From positions 1 through 38,765 of the forward strand of contig JAUNDA010000012.1 in NCBI GenBank assembly GCA_030526295.1: 38,765 bases of DNA, in the 5' to 3' direction. The position numbers and the translations under genes are program-made. The notes under the pieces are model-generated. The model saw only the letters and a list, made by a program, of their open reading frames with translations. It was not told the DNA's origin and did not search any database. Shown in pieces: positions 7,133-15,650 of this stretch. Each line of letters starts with the position of its first letter. Positions within the stretch are counted from its first letter, which is position 1. The stretch comes from Eubacteriales bacterium. Its GTDB lineage: Bacteria; Bacillota; Clostridia; Lachnospirales; Lachnospiraceae.

Positions 7133-10075
7133 TTAATAGTTTGGATCACTGAAATCAATCTTTACATCATAGTCCTGCTCGGCAAAAGCCTGTGCGTTAT
7201 TTTTCTTAAAGCTTTCGGGACAGAAGGTTGCCGATACCTTGAGGTCACCGTACACGAGATCATAGACAACCGTAAACTTCATGTCTCTACGTTTCTCGAA
7301 CTGTTTTTTCAGATCCTTCTTCGATGTTCCGTTGGCCTTTGCAGAAGAAAAATCAAACGTCTTATCAACATACTCAAGGAAGCCGTCCCAATCGACACCG
7401 TCGATGTAATAGGTGTAATTTTCGGCATATCCGATTATTGTATTGCCGTTAGCATCCTTTCCTCCGCCCTCTCTTTCTCCGTCAAACCTTGTCTTTACAA
7501 TGGTTCCTGCCGGAAGAAGGATTCTATGGCCATAAGCCTCAATCTCGTTATACTCTGCGGCCTCAGTTTCTTCAATCTCAATGTCCGGAAGGACAATCAT
7601 ACAGCTTATTTCGCCAAAGTATTCCTTAAACTTAAATGACTCCGTGCAAAGAAGCCTCTCCTTTATGCCATCCATCTTGACAACCTCGATTTCAGTGCCG
7701 GGGTTATTGAGCATGTGTGCAAGAAGTGTAAACTTTATTTCTCCTGAACCCTCACTGTTAAGAACACATGACCAGCTGTCAGGATCATTTACCTTTGTTG
7801 TAATACCCTTGAACCTTGCAACACAGCCTGCATACTTCGACTTTTCCTTTGAGCTAGAAGGGCGGTCCTCTGATGTGATGGTAAGGATTATCTTCTGGTT
7901 CCAGTGACGCCTTGTCTGGTCGATATCACGCTGGTATTTCTCAATAAGTTCAAGCTCCATCTGTCTCTGGAACTCCTCGAGAAGCTTTGGGATTCTCTCC
8001 TTCATGAGACGTGCCTTGTAATTTTCACTTATCTCTTTCCTGATTTCAGGAGTAAGTCCTGCCTGTCCGGCAATACCCCAGGCTGCCTTATCCTCAGGAG
8101 TGATGATACTCTCAAAATACTCAGGCGAGAAGCTGTCAGCCTCCTCCCAGAACTTGTTTACATAGTCGTCGATAACCTTTGCCGTTGCGGTCGGGTCACC
8201 GCTTTCATTTACAGCCTTCCTGAATTCCTCCATGAACTTGTCATCCGACCAGTGTCCCTTATCTGACGAGTAATATCTCTGGTAGGCGGAGATGTAAACC
8301 TGCTTTCTGCCGCTAAGCGCCTCAGAATAAACATAGTCGAGAAGGCATGCAAAGATGCCAACGCCCGTCATGTAGATGCCAAGTGCCGGAGCTGCATTGC
8401 CATACTCAAGGTAAAGTGCCATCATTTCGTTGAGGACAAACTTGTAAATATCAGTTCCCGTTTCCTTTGAGGTCCAGCCTGTCTTGTTTATGTTCTGTGC
8501 AATCTTGTAAAGTGCGAGAATTCGTCCTGCATTATTAAGCTTATCTGCAAGATTACTGAGTGTCTTAGGCGGATAAATCTCCTTTAAGGCCATCTCGTAG
8601 GGAGCTGCCGTAGTGGCACGCCTGCCCCATTCGGCTCCCTGTGACCAGGTGCCAGCCTTTCCGAAGTTGGTATTGAGGATTTCTCCGATTGTTCCTACAT
8701 TTCCCGTCATGTAGATAACCTTTGAGGAACCCTCGGCTACAGTTGATACTATCTCAGCCCTTGAAAGCTCAACAGCATCACTTGCAGCACTAACCGCTGT
8801 CTGCAGGATTGAGAACCTGTCCATGTTGTTAAGACCTACAGAAAGGCTTCCGTCACCCTCGAAACTGTCTCTTAGAATCTCAAGGACTGCCTTAGGGTCA
8901 AAGTTCTTAATGTCGTCCTGTGCCTCAAGAAGCTCTGCACCCGTAATGTATGAAAGTGCTGCATTCCTCGTCTTCTCATTTTCAATCGGAATGCCACAGA
9001 AGGTTGTAAGGTGCGTTGTATAAATCGTGAGCATTCCAGTATCCGGATCATACTCGTTGATGGCAGGTACAAGCTGTCCTGTCTTTTCGTCAATGTAGCC
9101 GGCTCCGTAAAGAGGTGCCTTTGATTTATCCATCGGAAGCTCGATTGTAAGAAGACTGTGCTCAGTGATACCGTCAACCTTTACGTCATACATCGTAAGA
9201 GGAATGTATTCCTCACCGTCAAAGGTATACTCTACATTTTCAGTAACCCTGCTGACCTTAACGTCACGCTCCGAAGCGTCACCCATAAAGCCATCTTCGA
9301 TGGTAACCCTTACACCCGCATCCGAAAGAGTTCTCTCCTCCTCAGTGACAGTTCCTGTGGCAATCTCCTTCATCTCATACTCTGTCGGGAGAAGGTAATC
9401 CACATAGGATGAGCTCTCCTCATCGACCTCAGCTGTCACCTTTATGCCGCTTCCCTTATTTCCCGACGTGTCAAAGCTATCCTTTCCGGGTTTAGAACGA
9501 AGGAAGCCCGGATAACCGAATGCAGTAACAAAGAAAATGGCAATAACAAGCACAATGGCAATGATGGCATTGCCATTAATGCCCTTCTTCTTCGTAATCG
9601 GAGCAAGTGATGCTGCTCCCCTTGTTTCATAAGCCTTTTTATTCGGATTATCGTCCGACACCTTTACAAGCTTTGATTTTTTTGGGGGATCCACAGTAAT
9701 CTTAGGAGAAGTATCCTGTACATTTGTCTTGGTACCCTTTCTCCAGTCGGGCTCCTGCTTAGGTGCCTGTGGTGTGGTTACTACAGGTCTTGGGGCTGCC
9801 GTCTGCAAATTTGGCATAGCCTGTGGAGTCTGCTGTGGTGTCACCATTGTTGCCTTCTGAGCAACAGGTCTCTGAGCCTGAGTGCTCTGCACACCCGCCT
9901 GAGCATTATTGACAGAAGCCGTGCTCACAGGCTGAGCAGCAGCTACATTTGGCGTAGTAGATTTAGAGGCTGTGGGTGGCACCATCACGAAGGCCTCTCC
10001 ACAGCCAATACAGAATTTGGCTCCTATTGAGTTTTTAGTGCCGCATTTACGGCAAAACTTAATATCTCCTGCCAT
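7133..10075 (-). CDS. Large zinc-ribbon, single-pass membrane protein with extracellular domain
   Basis: The protein has 980 residues. The zinc ribbon has Cys8, Cys11, Cys22 and Cys25. A Pro/Gln/Ala/Thr-rich disordered linker runs over ~30-130, then a basic stretch and one transmembrane helix at ~168-188. About 790 residues follow and are predicted to lie outside the membrane (type II-like topology with the ribbon inside). The ectodomain is rich in acidic residues and beta-like segments in its first third, then has a helical, charged region (e.g. ERIPKLLEEFQRQMELELI). No enzymatic motif was recognised. AAGGAG supports the start. A sensor or scaffold linking cytoplasm and envelope is an inference only. 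Confidence 0.8.
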   Translation of the reverse strand: MAGDIKFCRKCGTKNSIGAKFCIGCGEAFVMVPPTASKSTTPNVAAAQPVSTASVNNAQAGVQSTQAQRPVAQKATMVTPQQTPQAMPNLQTAAPRPVVTTPQAPKQEPDWRKGTKTNVQDTSPKITVDPPKKSKLVKVSDDNPNKKAYETRGAASLAPITKKKGINGNAIIAIVLVIAIFFVTAFGYPGFLRSKPGKDSFDTSGNKGSGIKVTAEVDEESSSYVDYLLPTEYEMKEIATGTVTEEERTLSDAGVRVTIEDGFMGDASERDVKVSRVTENVEYTFDGEEYIPLTMYDVKVDGITEHSLLTIELPMDKSKAPLYGAGYIDEKTGQLVPAINEYDPDTGMLTIYTTHLTTFCGIPIENEKTRNAALSYITGAELLEAQDDIKNFDPKAVLEILRDSFEGDGSLSVGLNNMDRFSILQTAVSAASDAVELSRAEIVSTVAEGSSKVIYMTGNVGTIGEILNTNFGKAGTWSQGAEWGRRATTAAPYEMALKEIYPPKTLSNLADKLNNAGRILALYKIAQNINKTGWTSKETGTDIYKFVLNEMMALYLEYGNAAPALGIYMTGVGIFACLLDYVYSEALSGRKQVYISAYQRYYSSDKGHWSDDKFMEEFRKAVNESGDPTATAKVIDDYVNKFWEEADSFSPEYFESIITPEDKAAWGIAGQAGLTPEIRKEISENYKARLMKERIPKLLEEFQRQMELELIEKYQRDIDQTRRHWNQKIILTITSEDRPSSSKEKSKYAGCVARFKGITTKVNDPDSWSCVLNSEGSGEIKFTLLAHMLNNPGTEIEVVKMDGIKERLLCTESFKFKEYFGEISCMIVLPDIEIEETEAAEYNEIEAYGHRILLPAGTIVKTRFDGEREGGGKDANGNTIIGYAENYTYYIDGVDWDGFLEYVDKTFDFSSAKANGTSKKDLKKQFEKRRDMKFTVVYDLVYGDLKVSATFCPESFKKNNAQAFAEQDYDVKIDFSDPNY

Positions 10076-10137
10076 TGTTTCTCCTTCTTAAACAAATGCA
10101 GTCAAACCGACATGGTTTAAGTGTAATTATCGAAATT

Positions 10138-10157
10138 CGGGGCTTTTTTAAGCCCCG
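10138..10157 (-). terminator. Hairpin after the 440-aa zinc-ribbon gene (weak terminator)
   Basis: A perfect 8-bp GC-rich stem pairs 10138-10145 with 10150-10157 around a TTTT loop, 6 bp past the stop codon. No proper T run follows on the minus strand, so termination may be partial, allowing read-through into the next zinc-ribbon gene. Confidence 0.4.
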
Positions 10158-10163
10158 ATATAA

Positions 10164-11486
10164 TCAGAATTCCTTAATACGCATAAGTGCGATGCGGCTT
10201 ACCTCGCCAGATATCCACTCAAATGTACCTACCGCATACATGGCAGTGTTGTCGTTATTAACCCAGAAGCCCTCCATGGTTACCCTTGCGTACTTCGACT
10301 GCGCAACACCTGTTGCGTCATCGTTGTACCAGGTTCCCTCAAAGAGGTCGCTTCCCGTTTCCTCAATCGACTTACCCGCATAAGCATCGAACATGTACTT
10401 CCAGTTCATTGTCATGTCGAACCTGTTGCCTGATGTATTGATTTCGGCATTGAAATAACGCTCACCGTCATTTGTGAAAGAGCCGTCCGGATTCTCGGTA
10501 TACATATATGCCTTCCAGCCGCCATTAACCATCGGCTGCATGTCATATGTAAGCCTTGTGGAATAGCTGCCGTCAGTAACAACACGTCCTGCTCCCTTTC
10601 CGTCCTGGAGAACGCAGTCGAGGAACCATTCAAAGTCCATTGCATTTGCGCTTTCGGAGGTTGAAAGATCTGCCGCAATCTCGTTATAGTCGGTAAGAAC
10701 TGTATGACCCTGATCGGCTGTCGTGTCGCCGACACTGCCGATACGCTTTCCGTCATCGCCTACATAGTCATCTCCTACCCAGGCATTTCTTACCATTGCT
10801 CCGTCAAAGCCGAGATAGTAATCGTCGATCCATTCCTCTACGGCAAGTGTGCCATCGTCATGAACGTAGTACCAGAGTTCGTCGTAAAGATTCCAGCCTT
10901 TTTCAGGAAGGTTTGCCATGTCTACTGTCACATAGGCATACTTGTCCTTTTCCTTTTTGCCTTCAGTTGCGGCCTCTGTGGCTGGAAAATCCTTCTTTTC
11001 ACCCCATCCATCAGATTTGCTGTCGGATTTCTTAGTTTCCTCAATGTCGAAATAGGCATCGCCCTTTTTCTCTGACTTTGCCTCGGTTTCAACCTGCTTG
11101 CCAGAGTCCTTGCCGTTTTTCTTTGAGCCGCCCTTATCAAAAAGACCGAGGTTTGCAACAACTATAATCGCTGCTGCCACAACTAAAATAACTGCGCAGA
11201 TGATGATTATCTTAACAGTTCCTCCCTGCTTTTGCGGCTTTACCGGTCTTTGCTGTCTATAGCCCTCCGCCGGTCCCTCATAGGGGCGTGCCTGAGGCGG
11301 TGTATACTGCTTCTGCGGCGCTGTATTCTGTGGCTGTGTCTGAGAATACTGTGGCTGTAGCGGTGCCTGCTGCGTATACTGGGGTGCCTTTGGTGCGCCA
11401 GCGCCTGGGTTACTTATTTTAGCTCCGCATGACTCGCAAAAAACGCTGTCATCTGGTAACTGTGTTCCACACTGGGGACAATACAT
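10164..11486 (-). CDS. Zinc-ribbon membrane protein with wall-binding-like repeats
   Basis: The protein has 440 residues and resembles its downstream neighbour in plan. It has a zinc ribbon (Cys3, Cys6, Cys17, Cys20), a Gln/Pro/Tyr-rich linker (~30-88), one transmembrane helix (~92-115) and a Lys/Glu-rich stalk. At ~197-250 the pattern ELWYYVHDDGTLAVEEWI...YYLGFDGAM resembles choline-binding or cell-wall-binding repeats (aromatic pair, GxL, W). The C-terminal ~190 residues form a beta-rich domain of unknown type (FEGTWYNDD, MTMNWKYMF). GGGAGG eight bases upstream supports the start. It lies 88 bp upstream of the 980-aa gene on the same strand and may be cotranscribed with it. An envelope-facing role is inferred. 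Confidence 0.8.
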   Translation of the reverse strand: MYCPQCGTQLPDDSVFCESCGAKISNPGAGAPKAPQYTQQAPLQPQYSQTQPQNTAPQKQYTPPQARPYEGPAEGYRQQRPVKPQKQGGTVKIIIICAVILVVAAAIIVVANLGLFDKGGSKKNGKDSGKQVETEAKSEKKGDAYFDIEETKKSDSKSDGWGEKKDFPATEAATEGKKEKDKYAYVTVDMANLPEKGWNLYDELWYYVHDDGTLAVEEWIDDYYLGFDGAMVRNAWVGDDYVGDDGKRIGSVGDTTADQGHTVLTDYNEIAADLSTSESANAMDFEWFLDCVLQDGKGAGRVVTDGSYSTRLTYDMQPMVNGGWKAYMYTENPDGSFTNDGERYFNAEINTSGNRFDMTMNWKYMFDAYAGKSIEETGSDLFEGTWYNDDATGVAQSKYARVTMEGFWVNNDNTAMYAVGTFEWISGEVSRIALMRIKEF

Positions 11487-11523
11487 ATTTTTTTCCTCCC
11501 ATTCATAATTAAAAATACCGCAC

Positions 11524-12513
11524 TTACCTTATTACAGACAGCACGCTTAAGTATTCATCTATGCTGTCTGATTTCTTTATCCTTTTTAGAAGCCTCTCAT
11601 CCACTGGAAGTGTATCCTTCCAATAGAACCACAGCTCCTTTAATTTATGCATTACAGGCACATCGCCTGACATTACCACCCTGTACTCGGAAAGAAGGTC
11701 ATCGTGAAACTCAAAAAATCTCTTAATGTCTGAAATTTTAAGAGTTTCTGCTTCATCAGTTTCTTTTGAGTTTTGTCCTGTGGCTTCCGCTGCCCTACTT
11801 AGTGCATCAATCCTACTTCGAACCCTTAACGCAAGCTCCGGATTTGCAACAATCCCGCGGCCTATCATAAGCGAAACCGCGTCCGGGTATTTTGAGAAAT
11901 AGAAATCCGTTTCACACTCGCTTTTTATGCTCGGATTAATAATCACGGGATTCCTGCTCTTAGTATACATCATATGCAAAATGTCTTCATGGATACTGCC
12001 ATTATAGAATTCTGCCCTGAGTCTTGGGTGGATAATAAGTGATTTGAGCGGATAATCATTAAAGATTTCAATAAGACCAGAAGCCTCCTCCGTACTCTCC
12101 CAGCCTATCCTGCATTTGACAGAAAGAGGAAGGGGTGAGCGAGAAAAAGCCTCGTCTAGAAATGATTTCAGGCTGTCCTTATCCTTAAGCATTCCCGATC
12201 CCTTTCCCTTTGAGGTCTCAGTTGCAACAGGGCAGCCCATATTTATATTTACCTCATCGTAACCATAGTCACGAAGCTTAAGTGCTGCGGGCACAAGCTC
12301 GTCCACACGCCTTGTAATAACCTGGGGGATAACCCTTATCCCAACATTATTTTCAGGGAGTATGTCCTTAATGTTTCTTTTTTTCATATCGCCCTTTGAA
12401 TTAAGCTCGATAAAAGGCGTATAAAAAGCATCGACACCCTGATAGTGTCTTAAGAAGGTATTTCTGAATATGTAATTACCGATTCCCTCAAGGGGAGCAA
12501 AGCATATCTCCAT
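11524..12513 (-). CDS. dus: tRNA-dihydrouridine synthase (Dus family)
   Basis: This is a 329-residue flavoenzyme of the usual Dus length. It begins MEICFAPLEG, matching the FMN-binding N-terminal strand (APM/LEG). The conserved NMGCP motif is at residues 91-95, followed by the GKGSGMLK loop and the phosphate-binding end VSLMIGRGI. Dus enzymes reduce uridine to dihydrouridine in tRNA using FMN and NAD(P)H. The frame extends 33 codons upstream, but that extension lacks Dus features, so ATG 12513 is used; its ribosome binding site is weak. It is the third gene of an RNA-processing operon, 99 bp beyond the stop of the S4 protein gene. Confidence 0.85.
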   Translation of the reverse strand: MEICFAPLEGIGNYIFRNTFLRHYQGVDAFYTPFIELNSKGDMKKRNIKDILPENNVGIRVIPQVITRRVDELVPAALKLRDYGYDEVNINMGCPVATETSKGKGSGMLKDKDSLKSFLDEAFSRSPLPLSVKCRIGWESTEEASGLIEIFNDYPLKSLIIHPRLRAEFYNGSIHEDILHMMYTKSRNPVIINPSIKSECETDFYFSKYPDAVSLMIGRGIVANPELALRVRSRIDALSRAAEATGQNSKETDEAETLKISDIKRFFEFHDDLLSEYRVVMSGDVPVMHKLKELWFYWKDTLPVDERLLKRIKKSDSIDEYLSVLSVIR

Positions 12514-12612
12514 CAAAAAATCCCAAAAGAATATACGTTCCGTTACTGTTTTAAAGTACCATACACGGAGTATAACCGCAAGTAAAAGCATTGTTTTGGG
12601 ACTATAAAGCAA

Positions 12613-13389
12613 CTATTGGAACAAGCTCACCTTAACATAAAGACGGCCACGTTTTGTTTCATTTTCGATTCCGTCATAAATAAACTTTCCCTTACCCCTT
12701 ACCGAGATACGGGAGCCCTCCTTTAGGCGTCCTGAAACTGACGAGGCAGTAACACCATCAATAAAAACAAGCTCTCTTTTAATAAACTCGGCGGCATCGG
12801 AGCGTGACAGCTTCCATACGGCCGCAAGTATCGCATCAAGCCTCTCGGATGCTGTATTAACCTTTAGCTCCTTAAATTTCCTTGGTGGGATAATCTGTTC
12901 AAGGCTCCCCGCCTCCCCGTCTGAGGTAAAAAGTTCGCAGCTCACACTTGTATGCTTTACCGATGTGAGCTCATCCGTGATAAGTCCCGCTATGTCGGAA
13001 TCCGCAAATATGTAGGCCACATTATCCTGCACGAGGATATCACCGATTTTACTCCTTTCAATCGAAAGGTTCATAAGAGCACCAAGAAAATCACGGTGTG
13101 TAAGGTCATCGCTGAATTTTGCATTTACAGGACTAACCTTTATTAGGCTTACCAGTTCCCCGCAGGATAAGCCCTCATCAAGATATGAGGGAACCCAGAC
13201 AATCCTCACCCTCTCTGCGTCACCATATCCTCCGTAGAGTGTGTGCTTTCCATTCAGTTCGTGTTTAATTGTATTGAAAACAGCAAGCTCGCTTAACGAC
13301 AAAAAGCCGGTGGCCCTCAGAATATCCTTCTGATAGGCCGCCCTGTCAAGATCCCTTATATGTGCCTTTAAAATATCATTCTCTGTCAT
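12613..13389 (-). CDS. ylmH: YlmH-like S4-domain RNA-binding protein
   Basis: This 258-residue protein has an S4 RNA-binding domain at ~181-240 (SERLDAILAAVWKLSRSDAA...GRLKEGSRISVRGKGKF). The ~170-residue N-terminal part has the layout of the YlmH family (MTENDILKAHIRDLDR at the start). YlmH usually sits in the ylm division cluster and has been linked to ribosome-associated quality control. The start at 13389 overlaps the stop of the upstream methyltransferase as ATGA, so the two are translationally coupled. The longer frame to 13482 would overlap that gene by 97 bp and is rejected. The neighbours are both RNA-modification enzymes, which supports a ribosome or tRNA role. Confidence 0.8.
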   Translation of the reverse strand: MTENDILKAHIRDLDRAAYQKDILRATGFLSLSELAVFNTIKHELNGKHTLYGGYGDAERVRIVWVPSYLDEGLSCGELVSLIKVSPVNAKFSDDLTHRDFLGALMNLSIERSKIGDILVQDNVAYIFADSDIAGLITDELTSVKHTSVSCELFTSDGEAGSLEQIIPPRKFKELKVNTASERLDAILAAVWKLSRSDAAEFIKRELVFIDGVTASSVSGRLKEGSRISVRGKGKFIYDGIENETKRGRLYVKVSLFQ

Positions 13390-14177
13390 TTGCAAAGCTC
13401 CCAGAAAATAACGGCTCCTGCAGCCGCAACATTTAACGAGTCCACACCATGCTTCATCGGAATCATCGCTGTGTAATCGCACGAGGCTATGGTGCTTTCC
13501 TTAAGTCCCTCGCTTTCCGTTCCAAGAACAACAGCAAGGCGGGGCTCCGCACTAAGCCTTTCATCAGCTATACTTATGGAGTCCTGCTTTAGAGCCATCG
13601 CAACCGTCTTAAAGCCAGTCTCACGTGCAGTCTCCGTAACATCATCAATAAATGTCCAGGGAACCTGGAATACAGTTCCCATGCTCACCCTTGCCGAGCG
13701 GCGGTAAAGTGGATCGCTTGAGCCCTTTGTGAGAAGCACCGCATCTATACCAAGAGCTGCTGCAGAACGGAAAATCGCACCCACATTTGTCGGATTCATC
13801 ACATCCTCCAAAATGGCAATTCTACGTGCATCCTTAACTATGTCACAGGCCTTTGGAAGCGGCTTTCTTTTCATAAGGCAAAGAAGCCCCCTTGCCAGCT
13901 GATACCCTATCATCTGCGACAGCACTCCTATGGGAGCCGTAAAAACCGGCACATCACCTGCAAGCTTAAACACGTCGCCAAAGCTCTCAATGAGCCTATC
14001 CTCTGCAAGAAACATAACAGGTTCGTAGCCGCCCTCAAGGGCACGCATTATGACATTAGGGCTCTCTGCAACAAAGAAGCCCTCCTTTACGGGCTCATTA
14101 AAGTGACTCAGTTCATTTTCCGTGAGTCTTGCAAACATGTCTATTCTTTTATCGTTAAAATCCGTGATGATATTCAT
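13386..14177 (-). CDS. TrmH/SpoU-family RNA 2'-O-methyltransferase
   Basis: The protein has 263 residues. An N-terminal substrate-binding region ends near residue 100 and is followed by a SPOUT methyltransferase domain. All three SpoU motifs are visible: NPTNVGAIFRSAAALG, VVLGTESEGL and IPMKHGVDSLNVAAAGAVIF. These enzymes use S-adenosylmethionine to methylate the ribose of rRNA or tRNA; which nucleotide is modified cannot be read from the sequence. ATG 14177 is chosen over the adjoining TTG at 14180. The start overlaps the stop of a 14-codon leader ORF (TGATG), suggesting coupled translation. It is first in an operon with the ylmH-like and dus genes. Confidence 0.85.
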   Translation of the reverse strand: MNIITDFNDKRIDMFARLTENELSHFNEPVKEGFFVAESPNVIMRALEGGYEPVMFLAEDRLIESFGDVFKLAGDVPVFTAPIGVLSQMIGYQLARGLLCLMKRKPLPKACDIVKDARRIAILEDVMNPTNVGAIFRSAAALGIDAVLLTKGSSDPLYRRSARVSMGTVFQVPWTFIDDVTETARETGFKTVAMALKQDSISIADERLSAEPRLAVVLGTESEGLKESTIASCDYTAMIPMKHGVDSLNVAAAGAVIFWELCK

Positions 14178-14221
14178 CAATTTCCGACTCCCTTTGATTG
14201 GGGGTTGTCATTATCTGACAT
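14177..14221 (-). CDS. 14-residue leader peptide upstream of the trmH-ylmH-dus operon
   Basis: The short frame MSDNDNPQSKGVGN starts at ATG 14221 with a strong GGGGGAG four bases upstream. It ends in TGA overlapping the methyltransferase ATG (TGATG). The tight overlap and the better ribosome binding site than many genes here suggest it is translated and couples ribosomes to the operon. It could also be coincidental; its codons show no run of a single amino acid as in classical attenuators. Confidence 0.4.
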   Translation of the reverse strand: MSDNDNPQSKGVGN

Positions 14222-14232
14222 AAAACTCCCCC
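14200..14232 (-). promoter_or_regulatory. Hairpin sequestering the leader ribosome binding site
   Basis: In the minus-strand transcript GGGGG (14232-14228) pairs with CCCCC (14204-14200), and TGTCA (14220-14216) pairs with TGACA (14210-14206) around the loop GATAA. The structure buries both the Shine-Dalgarno and the ATG of the leader ORF. The fold is seen in the sequence; a regulatory role is inferred. Confidence 0.45.
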
Positions 14233-14499
14233 TATAAATATCATTGTTATCGATTACCATTTAGCTTCTGTTATGCATATGTTTTTTAACTCTGCTTTAA
14301 TTTAGCTACTAAATACTGACACAAATCTCATTTTTATGTCTTAATAGTTGAAACATTTATACAACATTAACGCAATACCGTAATTTTTCTGTAATATTTT
14401 CGTAATTATTTACTTGATTTATTTTTTCGTAGTGCTACAATTGGTATTGGACACCCCACCAAAAGACAGGTTGGTATCCGGGTGGCACGCATAGTGCCT
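14233..14499. other. AT-rich intergenic region between Gfo/Idh gene and RNA-modification operon
   Basis: There is no coding frame of note. It should hold the end of the oxidoreductase transcript and the promoter of the leftward operon, but no convincing -35/-10 pair was found. At 14378-14412 three near-tandem units of the form (C/T)GTAAT-A/T-TTT recur about every 12 bp. GGCAC/GTGCC arms at 14484-14498 form a hairpin at the stop of the oxidoreductase gene. It lacks a T run on the minus strand. Confidence 0.35.
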
Positions 14500-15489
14500 T
14501 TAATCCTCCATCGGATATTTCAAATTCATCTTTTCCCTTATCCTGTCCATGATGTCCATCATTCTGATTGTTTCGTCATGCGGCATCAAGTCAGTCTCAA
14601 TCATACCCGCATCAAGTGCATGTCTGCATGCTTCGAACTGGTATACATATCCGGTCTCAGGTTGCACTGGAGCATTAACACTGTAGATACACTTGTGGGA
14701 ATTTTCAAAAATATCCACACGCTCAAAATTATTTACATTTTCAACCACCATGTAGCCCCTGCTTCCGTAAACAATACCACGGCGGTCAGTAGGGCCCATT
14801 ATCGACGAATGAATACGGCACGGAATTTTTCTTCCGTTATCATTTATAACAAGCATTGCAAAGCATTCACCGTCAACACCGGTGTCAGTTTCGTTCATTA
14901 CAGCACTGATGTCCTCAATGTCATCACCGAGGATCAGGGAAAGAAAGGTAAGGCAGTAGATACCGACATCAAGAAGTGACCCTCCGGAATACTCCGGCAG
15001 TCTTACCCTCTTATTCTCATATGTCCTGTATCCAAGGTTAACGGATACGGATTCAATTTCTCCGATTCTTTCATGTGCCAGGGTTCGAAGCTCCTTTGCA
15101 ATCGGCATGTATCTTGTCCATATAGCCTCAGCAAGAAATGTATTATTCCTGCGGGCAAGCTCTGTTAGCTCCCGTGCTTCATGCGCATTGACTGTAAAAG
15201 CCTTTTCACAGATTACCGGTTTTCCGGCCTTAAGGCATTTTTCAACAATATCCTTGTGATGGGAATGCGGTGTTGCAACATAAACAATATCCACATCCTT
15301 ATCATCAATCAGTTCCTCATATGAACCATAGGCCCTTTCAAATCCATATTCGTTTTTGAAGGAAACGGCCTTTTCAATATTCCTTGACGCGCAGGCAAAG
15401 CAGTCGGTATGTTTCATCTTATTCATAGCTCCTGCCATAACCGCAGCCATCCTGCCAAGTCCTATGTAACCAACTTTAAGACTTTCCAT
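14500..15489 (-). CDS. Gfo/Idh/MocA-family NAD(P)-dependent oxidoreductase
   Basis: The protein has 329 residues, typical for the family. The N-terminal Rossmann fold shows VGYIGLGRMA near residue 5, and the conserved lysine motif appears as CEKAFTVNA where most relatives have EKP. The segment AEAIWTRYMP resembles the dihydrodiol-dehydrogenase-like branch. The C-terminal alpha/beta domain includes GGSLLDVGIYCL. These enzymes oxidise or reduce sugars, inositols or related polyols in the cytoplasm. AAAGG eight bases before ATG 15489 sets the start; the longer frame to 15591 is not supported. A divergent ArsR-like regulator lies 160 bp away and may control it. The substrate is unknown. Confidence 0.85.
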   Translation of the reverse strand: MESLKVGYIGLGRMAAVMAGAMNKMKHTDCFACASRNIEKAVSFKNEYGFERAYGSYEELIDDKDVDIVYVATPHSHHKDIVEKCLKAGKPVICEKAFTVNAHEARELTELARRNNTFLAEAIWTRYMPIAKELRTLAHERIGEIESVSVNLGYRTYENKRVRLPEYSGGSLLDVGIYCLTFLSLILGDDIEDISAVMNETDTGVDGECFAMLVINDNGRKIPCRIHSSIMGPTDRRGIVYGSRGYMVVENVNNFERVDIFENSHKCIYSVNAPVQPETGYVYQFEACRHALDAGMIETDLMPHDETIRMMDIMDRIREKMNLKYPMED

Positions 15490-15650
15490 AATTTTTACCT
15501 TTCTATGTGTTTCTGAAATCAAGTTGCTTTCCGGTTTACCGGGTGCCGGAATGCACATAAAATACCTATCCGGGGGCCAGCATAATGCCACCTGCTGCCA
15601 TATGAAGACACCCGTGACATTTAGCCTTTAACCTACAGCAGAGGTGAAAA

